DNA of 64,000 nucleotides from Aureimonas sp. AU4 (GTDB taxonomy: Bacteria > Pseudomonadota > Alphaproteobacteria > Rhizobiales > Rhizobiaceae). Below, in pieces: positions 58,352 to 64,000 of the stretch (positions are counted from its first letter, which is position 1; every line of letters begins with the position of its first letter). The notes under the pieces were generated by a model. The model ran no database searches. It was not told where the DNA came from and saw only the letters and a program-made list of their open reading frames with translations. Location of the stretch: the NCBI RefSeq assembly GCF_001463765.1, contig NZ_BBWK01000006.1, forward strand, positions 62,001 through 126,000, written 5' to 3'. A program made the translations under genes and the position numbers.

Positions 58352-58616
58352 TCCCGCCAACCCCGAATCGCCCTTCGCCCCCCGGGCCGAGCGTCTAGCG
58401 CCTGCAGCGCCGCCGGGCCACCGCTGCATCGTTGCCCGTCGAACTTGGCGCCGTCGGGCAGGGAGCGGGGGCGCCGGGAGGCGACCGCGTGTTCTTCTCG
58501 CCCTAGCTTGCGGGAACATGGAGGAGCGACTTTGGCCTGTTGGCGTCGTCACGCTGTCGCCACGCGGCAACCCTAGGGGCGTTGGGATCGAAGCGCCGAG
58601 AAAAAGGGCTCGAACC

Positions 58617-59762
58617 ATGATCCGGACGCTCGCCGTCTCCGGCTACCGCTCGCTGCGCGACCTCGTGCTTCCTCTCGAGCAGCTGACGGTCGTCACCGGG
58701 GCCAACGGCAGCGGCAAGACGAGCCTCTACCGCGCGCTGCGCCTCCTTTCCGAGATCGCCCAGGGACGGCTCGTCGCCTCGCTCGCGGCGGAGGGCGGCC
58801 TGACGTCGGTGCTGTGGGCTGGGCCGGAGCGCATCGGTCGCGACATGCGCGAGGGTCGCCATCCCGTGCAAGGGACCGTGCGCCGGGGGCCGGTCAGCCT
58901 CCGGCTCGGCTTCTGCGACGATCGCTTCGGCTACGCGCTCGACCTCGGCATGCCTAGCGCCGAGAACCCGTTTCCGCTTGACCCGGCCATCAAGCGAGAG
59001 GCCATGTGGACCGGCGGTCGGCTCTCCCACGCCTCGCTCTTCGCCGATCGCCGCGGCGGGCTCGTGCGCCTGCGGGGCGCCACCGACGGCGCCTGGAAGG
59101 AGGCGGCGCACGACCTTTCTCCGTTCGATTCCATGGTGACCCATTGCGCCGACCCCGCGAACGGCGCCGAGCTTCTCGCGCTGCGCGAGCGCCTGCGCGA
59201 CTGGCGCTTCTACGATGCGCTGCGCACCGATCCGGCCGCGCCCGCGCGCCGGCCGCAGGTGATGACCTACACGCCGGTTCTGGCAAGCGATGGCGCGGAC
59301 CTTTCCGCCGCGATCGCGACGATCCGCGCGATCGGCGACGGCGAGGCGCTCGACGAGGCGGTGGACGGCGCCTTTCCCGGCTCGCGCCTCGAGGTCGAGC
59401 CCGGGGCAGGTCTGGCGCTGCGCCAGCACGGGCTCCTCAGGCCGTTGCGCCCGGCCGAGCTGTCGGACGGAACCTTGCGCTTCCTGCTCCTGTGCGCGGC
59501 GCTCCTCTCGCCGAGGCCTCCCGAGCTGATGGTCTTGAACGAGCCGGAGGCCAGCCTCCATCCCGACCTCATGGCGCCGCTCGCACGTCTTCTCCGGCGC
59601 GCGTCCAGGGCCTGCCGCATCGTCGTGGTGAGCCACAACGCCGCGCTGATTGCGGCGATCGGGCAGGAGGGGGAGTCGGGTGAGATCCGCCTCGAGAGGA
59701 GCTTCGGCGAGACCACCGCGCCGGGCGTGGAGCCGCCGCGATGGGAGTGGCCGAAGCGCTGA
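58617..59762 (+). CDS. AAA family ATPase, RecF/SMC-like predicted ATPase
   Basis: A 381-residue ABC-class ATPase. Walker A is VVTGANGSGKTSLYRALRLL near residue 30, the signature-like ELSDGTLRFLLLCAAL near 285-300, Walker B LMVLNEPEASLHPDL and the switch histidine in VVVSHNAAL. It belongs to the COG4637-like 'predicted ATPase' group, with no nuclease domain and no partner gene adjacent. A role in DNA maintenance or defence is possible, but nothing here supports one. It is divergent from the HWE kinase over 265 nt in which I see no clear site. Confidence 0.88.
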   Translation: MIRTLAVSGYRSLRDLVLPLEQLTVVTGANGSGKTSLYRALRLLSEIAQGRLVASLAAEGGLTSVLWAGPERIGRDMREGRHPVQGTVRRGPVSLRLGFCDDRFGYALDLGMPSAENPFPLDPAIKREAMWTGGRLSHASLFADRRGGLVRLRGATDGAWKEAAHDLSPFDSMVTHCADPANGAELLALRERLRDWRFYDALRTDPAAPARRPQVMTYTPVLASDGADLSAAIATIRAIGDGEALDEAVDGAFPGSRLEVEPGAGLALRQHGLLRPLRPAELSDGTLRFLLLCAALLSPRPPELMVLNEPEASLHPDLMAPLARLLRRASRACRIVVVSHNAALIAAIGQEGESGEIRLERSFGETTAPGVEPPRWEWPKR

Positions 59763-59774
59763 AGCGAGACGTCC

Positions 59775-60536
59775 TCAGCGCCCGGTGGCGGCAGCGTAGT
59801 TCCGCGAGACCTGCGTCCAGTTCACCGCGTCCCACCATGCCTTCAAATAGTCCGCGCGGCGGTTGTTGTACTTGAGGTAGTAGGCGTGCTCCCACACGTC
59901 GTTGCCGAGCACCGGAGTTCCGCGCGTCTCGGCGACGTCCATCAGCGGATTGTCCTGGTTCGGCGTCGAGGTCACGGCGAGCTTGCCGTCAGCGCCCACG
60001 ATCAGCCACGCCCAGCCCGAGCCGAAGCGGTCCGCTCCGACCTTGTCGAAGGCCTCGCGGAAGGCGTCCATCGAGCCGAACGAGGCCTCGATCGCCGATG
60101 CGAGCTCGCCGGACGGCTCGCCGCGCTGGCCCTCCGGCGCCATGAGGCGCCAGAAGAAGCTGTGGTTCCAGTGGCCGCCCGCGTTGTTGCGGACCGCCGC
60201 CGAACGCTGGCCGGCGGTCGCCACGAGTTCCTCCAGCGTCAGGCCGGACAGGGCGGCATCGCTCTCGACCGCCTTGTTGAGGTTGGTGACATAGGCCTGA
60301 TGGTGCTTGGAATGATGCAACTCCATGGTCTTCGCGTCGATCACGGGGTCGAGCGCGTCGTAGGCATAGCCGAGCGCGGGCAGCGCGAAGGGCGCCTTCG
60401 CCAGCGCCTGGTCCTGCGCCTGGTCCTGCGCGGCCGGCTGCGGGTTCGCGGCTTGCGCGTGGGCCGGTGCGGCCTGCGCGAGGCTGAGGGTCGCGGCGAG
60501 CGCGACGAGCGGGAGGGCGGATCGGACCGTCGGCAT
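59775..60536 (-). CDS. Exported Fe/Mn-family superoxide dismutase, Mn-type residues
   Basis: 253 residues. A signal peptide (1-27, ending APAHA-QA) and a Gln/Ala-rich linker (about 28-47) precede the dismutase domain. Metal ligands are His in [13 protein letters not shown], His in [10 protein letters not shown], and Asp/His in DVWEHAYY. The Gly-Gly before HWNH and the Gln in [10 protein letters not shown] are characteristic of manganese rather than iron enzymes. It should detoxify superoxide in the periplasm. It converges with the ATPase gene. Confidence 0.92.
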   Translation of the reverse strand: MPTVRSALPLVALAATLSLAQAAPAHAQAANPQPAAQDQAQDQALAKAPFALPALGYAYDALDPVIDAKTMELHHSKHHQAYVTNLNKAVESDAALSGLTLEELVATAGQRSAAVRNNAGGHWNHSFFWRLMAPEGQRGEPSGELASAIEASFGSMDAFREAFDKVGADRFGSGWAWLIVGADGKLAVTSTPNQDNPLMDVAETRGTPVLGNDVWEHAYYLKYNNRRADYLKAWWDAVNWTQVSRNYAAATGR

Positions 60537-60909
60537 GGATCAACGCTTTTCGTGGGGTGGATCGTCGGGAAGCCAATGTGTCCGAGCCGGGCCACGTTGC
60601 AAAAACAACTCGTGATCCGTTCGCGAGGTGGCGGTACCGGAACGACGCCAAGGTCTTGCGCGAACGTGCATCCGAACCAGATAGCCCCATAGCGTGGAAA
60701 CGAATGAGCGTTCTCAGGCTGGAGAACGCTTCGGCGGCAGCGGTGCCTCATGGATGGGCATTGCGTGTCCGGCCGTGTTAGGACGCCACCCCATCGAAGC
60801 CATGCCCCCGTGTGCCCCGGGGCGTGTTCGGGCGCAGTGCCGCAGGCCCGGGCGACGGCTTGCGCGCGCGGCGCCCCAGACTTATTGCCTGTCCAAGGAA
60901 AGGCCGGCC
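60537..60909. other. Gene-free divergent region between sod and the LOV gene
   Basis: 373 nt without a convincing gene. The only structure I see is the perfect 9-bp hairpin at 60707-60730; the ribosome site of the LOV gene (AAGGAAAGG, 60895-60903) ends the stretch. Both promoters should lie here. Confidence 0.5.
60707..60730. promoter_or_regulatory. Perfect 9-bp inverted repeat between sod and LOV genes
   Basis: AGCGTTCTC (60707-60715) and GAGAACGCT (60722-60730) are exact complements around a 6-nt spacer. Lacking a T-run and lying mid-way between divergent genes, it is more likely an operator than a terminator. Confidence 0.45.
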
Positions 60910-61470
60910 GTGCAAGAACCATCGATTCCGTTCGAGCTGCGGAACTACTTCGAGCACTCGAACATCGCGCTGGCGCTTGCCGCCGCCGAGGAAGACAACC
61001 CGCTGGTTCTCGTGAACGAGAAGTTCCGCTCGCTCACGGGCTACGCGGACGAGGACGTGATCGGCCGCAACTGCCGCCTCCTGCAGAAAGACGCGGACAA
61101 CAGCGAGGCGCGCCGGCGCATCCATGCCTTCCTGGAGGGCGACGCGCAGGCGAGCGTTCGCACGCCCATCATCAACTTCCGCAAGAACGGCGAGCCCTTC
61201 GTCAACCTTCTTTACATGTCGAAGCTGCGCGACCGCTCGGGGCGCGTGCGCTTCCTGTTCGCCTCGCAGTACGACGTCAGCCGCTCCCACCCCGAGCGGC
61301 TTGCCGAGTACGATGCGGAGCTCGCCAAGACCCTGTCGCGCATGAGCCCCGTCCTGTCCGAAAACGGCATCGTCATCGAGGGCACGCTGATGGCCATCGC
61401 CAACGCCGCCTCGATGATCGCCCAGGCCAAGGTCACGCTGTCGGACCTCGACGGTCCGGACCTCGCCTGA
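60910..61470 (+). CDS. Short LOV-domain photoreceptor protein
   Basis: 186 residues. The LOV/PAS core spans about 10-120: ALAAAEEDNPLVLVNEKF, then the flavin-adduct motif GRNCRLLQ with photoactive Cys55 (canonical GxNCRFLQ, here Leu for Phe), NFRKNGEPFVNLL and FASQYDVS. A 65-residue helical C-terminal extension follows but no kinase or HTH, so the signal must pass to a partner. GTG at 60910 is supported by AAGGAAAGG 6 nt upstream. The CheB/CheR-PAS kinase gene begins 20 nt downstream in the same direction, so they are probably one transcript. Confidence 0.92.
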   Translation: MQEPSIPFELRNYFEHSNIALALAAAEEDNPLVLVNEKFRSLTGYADEDVIGRNCRLLQKDADNSEARRRIHAFLEGDAQASVRTPIINFRKNGEPFVNLLYMSKLRDRSGRVRFLFASQYDVSRSHPERLAEYDAELAKTLSRMSPVLSENGIVIEGTLMAIANAASMIAQAKVTLSDLDGPDLA

Positions 61471-61490
61471 GAACCTGGAAAGAACGCCGA

Positions 61491-64000
61491 GTGGACACCT
61501 CGAACACCATGCCCGACACCCCGGACGCGTCGGTTCCGATCCTCGGACCCGTCGTCGGGATCGGCGCGTCGGCCGGTGGGCTCGAGGCGTTGCGCGAGAT
61601 GCTGTCGGGCGCGCAGCTGCCGACGGGCATGAGCTTCGTCGTGGTCCAGCACCTCGATCCCAACCACGAGAGCATGCTCGCCCAGCTCCTCGACCGGCAT
61701 ACGGAGCTGGAGGTCCTCCAGTGCGAGGGCGGCGAGCGGATCGAGGCGGACAAGGTCTACATCATCCCGCCCGGGCGCGGGCTCGCCATCCACGACGGCG
61801 TGCTGGAGCTCCGCGCTTTCGCTCAGCCCCGCGGCCTGCGTCGACCGATCGACGACTTCTTCCAGTCGCTCGCCGTCGACCAGCAGGCCAACGCCGCCTG
61901 CGTGATCCTGTCGGGCACGGGCGCCGACGGCACGACGGGCCTGCGCGCGGTCAAGGAACACGGCGGCGTCTGCGTGGTGCAGCAGCCCGAGAGCGCGCGC
62001 TACGACGGCATGCCGCTTTCGGCGGTCGGCACCGGCCTCGTCGACTTCGTGAAGGCGCCCGGCGAGATCGTCGGCTGCCTCGATCATTTCTTCCGGCGTC
62101 GCGGCACCGACCCGAGCGAGGCTGAGGCCGAGCTCGTCGCCGACCACATGGACGACCTGTGCCGCGTCGTGCGGCAGGCGGTCGGCCACGACTTCTCGGG
62201 CTACAAGTGCACGACGCTGGTGCGCCGCGTCGAGCGCCGTATGCATGTGCTCGGGATCGAGACGGGCAGGGGATATCTGGCCCGCGTGCGCGCGGACGCA
62301 GCCGAGTGCGGCGCCCTGTTCCGCGACCTCCTCATCAACGTCACGCGCTTCTTCCGCGACCCCGAGCTCTTCGAGGTCCTGCGCGAGTTCGCCATCGAGC
62401 CGCTGGTGCGCGAGCGCGAGGTGGGCGAGGATCTGCGCGTCTGGATTCCCGGCTGCTCGAGCGGCGAGGAGGCCTATTCGATCGCGATGCTCTTCGCCGA
62501 GGTCTGCCGCGCCCAGAACGTGACGCAGGGCGTCCAGATCTTCGCCACCGACATCGACGAGCAGATGCTCCAGATCGCCCGCGAGGCGAGCTATCCGGCG
62601 GCCGCGATGGCCGACATCCCGCCGGCGCTGCGCGAGCGCTACACCATTCCTCACGCCGAGCGGTTCTCGATCTCGCCCGAGATCCGCGACATGATTCGCT
62701 TCTCGAACCACAGCCTCGTGAAGGACCCGCCCTTCTCGCGCGTGGACCTCGTATCCTGCCGCAACCTCCTGATCTACTTCGACGACCGGCTGCAGCAGGC
62801 CGTCCTGCCGCTCCTGCACTACGCGATCCGGCCCGGCGGCTTCCTGTTCCTCGGCCCGTCCGAAAGCGTCGGGCGCTTCGAGCAACTGTTTCACGTCCTC
62901 GACCATCAGGCGCGGCTCTTCGAGCGTCCGCCCGGCTCGCCGCGCTATCCGATCGACCTGCCGAGCGGCCTGCAGCGCGGCCAGACGCGCCGCAGCGACG
63001 GCGACGGCCGTCCCGCGCGCCAGGCGGCGACCGACGAGGCGACCTCGCTGCGGCGCGTGGTGGAGCGCTATGCGCCCCCCTCGATGGTGCTCGACCAGGA
63101 CGGCGCGATCGTCGCCGCCTACGGGCGGCTCAGCCGCTACTTCGACTTCCCCGTCACGCGCACGGGCGGCTCCAGCGCGATCAACCTCGCGCGCCCGGGC
63201 CTGCGCGACGTGATCGGACCGCTCCTGCGCCAGAGCCGCGACGGCAAGAAGCGGCTCGTCGCGCGCGACGTCGAGGTCGCCTCCGAGTACGGCGTCCAGC
63301 CGATCGACGTCGTGTGCGATCCGCTGCCGGACGGGACGACGCTGCTCGTCCTGCGCGACACGGCGGCCTTCCGGCCCACGAGCGATCCCGACCTCGTGGA
63401 GATGGATACCGAGGGCGACCACGTGGAGCTTCTCGAGGAGGAGCTTCGGCACACGCGCCATCGCCTGCGCTCGGCCGTCGAGGAACTGGAGACCGCGAAC
63501 GAGGAGCTCAAAAGCTCCAACGAAGAAATGATGTCGATGAACGAGGAGCTCCAGTCGACCAACGAGGAGCTGTCCACGGTCAACGACGAGCTGAAGACCA
63601 AGGTCGACCAGCTGACGATCGCCAACTCCGACCTGCGCAACTTCTTCGACTCGACGGATCTCGCCGTCGTCGTTCTCGACCGCGACCTGCGGATCCGCAG
63701 CTACACGGCGGCGGCGACGTCGATCTTCCCGCTCCAGTCCTCCGACCGGGGGCGGCCGCTCGCCGACGTGTCGAGCCGCCTGCCGGGACACGACCACATA
63801 GAGGACGCGGCAGGCGTCGCGGCCGGCGGCCCGGTGGTGCAGCGCCGCGTCTCGACGCGCGACGGCTCGCGCACCTTCTCGCTGCGCGTCCTGCCCTACC
63901 GCACGCAGAGCGACAGCACCGACGGCGCGACGCTGGTCTTCACCGACATCACCGACGCCCTGTCGCTGGAGCGCCAGCTCGCCGCCGAGCGCGACCGGCT
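61491..64000 (+). CDS. CheB/CheR fusion PAS sensor histidine kinase, C-terminus off window
   Basis: At least 836 residues; the gene runs past base 64000. CheB methylesterase domain (about 15-200): GIGASAGGLEAL (Ser), VVQHLDPNHESM (His), LSGTGADGTTG (Asp). CheR methyltransferase domain (about 215-480): NVTRFFRDPELFEVL, PGCSSGEEAYSIA and VSCRNLLIYFD. A coiled coil of NEEL-type repeats (about 660-710) and a PAS domain (from about 713) follow; a C-terminal kinase is expected beyond the edge. Start GTG 61491 with GGAAAG upstream; ATG 61509 is possible. Proximity to the LOV gene suggests a light-linked pathway. Confidence 0.93.
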   Translation, partial: MDTSNTMPDTPDASVPILGPVVGIGASAGGLEALREMLSGAQLPTGMSFVVVQHLDPNHESMLAQLLDRHTELEVLQCEGGERIEADKVYIIPPGRGLAIHDGVLELRAFAQPRGLRRPIDDFFQSLAVDQQANAACVILSGTGADGTTGLRAVKEHGGVCVVQQPESARYDGMPLSAVGTGLVDFVKAPGEIVGCLDHFFRRRGTDPSEAEAELVADHMDDLCRVVRQAVGHDFSGYKCTTLVRRVERRMHVLGIETGRGYLARVRADAAECGALFRDLLINVTRFFRDPELFEVLREFAIEPLVREREVGEDLRVWIPGCSSGEEAYSIAMLFAEVCRAQNVTQGVQIFATDIDEQMLQIAREASYPAAAMADIPPALRERYTIPHAERFSISPEIRDMIRFSNHSLVKDPPFSRVDLVSCRNLLIYFDDRLQQAVLPLLHYAIRPGGFLFLGPSESVGRFEQLFHVLDHQARLFERPPGSPRYPIDLPSGLQRGQTRRSDGDGRPARQAATDEATSLRRVVERYAPPSMVLDQDGAIVAAYGRLSRYFDFPVTRTGGSSAINLARPGLRDVIGPLLRQSRDGKKRLVARDVEVASEYGVQPIDVVCDPLPDGTTLLVLRDTAAFRPTSDPDLVEMDTEGDHVELLEEELRHTRHRLRSAVEELETANEELKSSNEEMMSMNEELQSTNEELSTVNDELKTKVDQLTIANSDLRNFFDSTDLAVVVLDRDLRIRSYTAAATSIFPLQSSDRGRPLADVSSRLPGHDHIEDAAGVAAGGPVVQRRVSTRDGSRTFSLRVLPYRTQSDSTDGATLVFTDITDALSLERQLAAERDR

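Noticed and set aside
61212-63797. Long antisense open frame under the CheB/CheR fusion, about 860 codons
   Set aside because: The sense strand encodes complete CheB and CheR motifs; the antisense product has biased composition and no domain.

Overview
The window is very GC-rich and densely coded. It looks like chromosome of an alphaproteobacterium of the Hyphomicrobiales (Rhizobiales). The signs are a gene set of rhizobial type (iol operon with a fused kinase/aldolase, HWE histidine kinase, CheB/CheR fusion kinase, LOV protein, FixK-like boxes), many ATGA/GTGA gene overlaps and frequent GTG/TTG starts. An Aurantimonas/Aureimonas-like relative is possible but is only a guess. I see no phage, transposase, integrase, CRISPR array or rRNA.

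Layout. 1-1501 (minus): an operon for a polyprenyl-linked sugar transfer to lipid A or LPS core (GT2, small LAB_N protein, ArnT-like transferase cut by the window edge). 1650-12179: an Lrp regulator divergent from a leucine-degradation operon (fused indolepyruvate-type ferredoxin oxidoreductase, isovaleryl-CoA dehydrogenase, methylcrotonyl-CoA carboxylase beta and alpha, HMG-CoA lyase, methylglutaconyl-CoA hydratase). 12205-13572: a ClC chloride channel. 13841-24776: a low-oxygen/storage island whose intergenic regions carry six FNR/FixK-type boxes (TTGA-N6-TCAA). It holds DUF1344, SPW and CBS proteins, an SDR-phaC-phasin-(MaoC-Pta)-ackA operon, a phosphoribosyltransferase and an Mg2+ P-type ATPase. 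The phaC gene has an in-frame TGA. 25089-25178: tRNA-Ser(CGA). 25308-29549: dgkA and eptA divergent from an OmpR-type two-component system. A 16-base motif upstream of eptA recurs (14/16) upstream of the lipid A operon at the left edge. 29566-30777: nhaA.

30898-38313 (minus) is a myo-inositol operon (iolB, iolE, iolD, iolCJ, iolG and an iolI-like isomerase) behind a palindromic operator. It is followed by glycerate kinase, a DUF900-type lipoprotein hydrolase, an RpiR-family regulator (IolR candidate) and a second Gfo/Idh/MocA dehydrogenase. 43645-51207 is the alpha-2-macroglobulin/PBP1C pair. 51303-53563 is a tagatose kinase/GatZ pair. 53653-56812 holds an alpha/beta hydrolase, a DHFR-like reductase and a DHA2 MFS transporter. 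56916-58351 is an HWE kinase/response regulator pair. 58617-64000 holds an AAA ATPase, an exported Mn-type superoxide dismutase, a short LOV photoreceptor and a CheB/CheR-PAS kinase that runs off the window.

Links between regions: EptA releases diacylglycerol that the overlapping dgkA would recycle, and the adjacent two-component system is the natural regulator of both lipid A loci. The FixK-boxed island joins acetyl-phosphate/acetate metabolism to polyhydroxybutyrate and to stress proteins. The inositol genes lack iolA in this window, so the last step must lie elsewhere.
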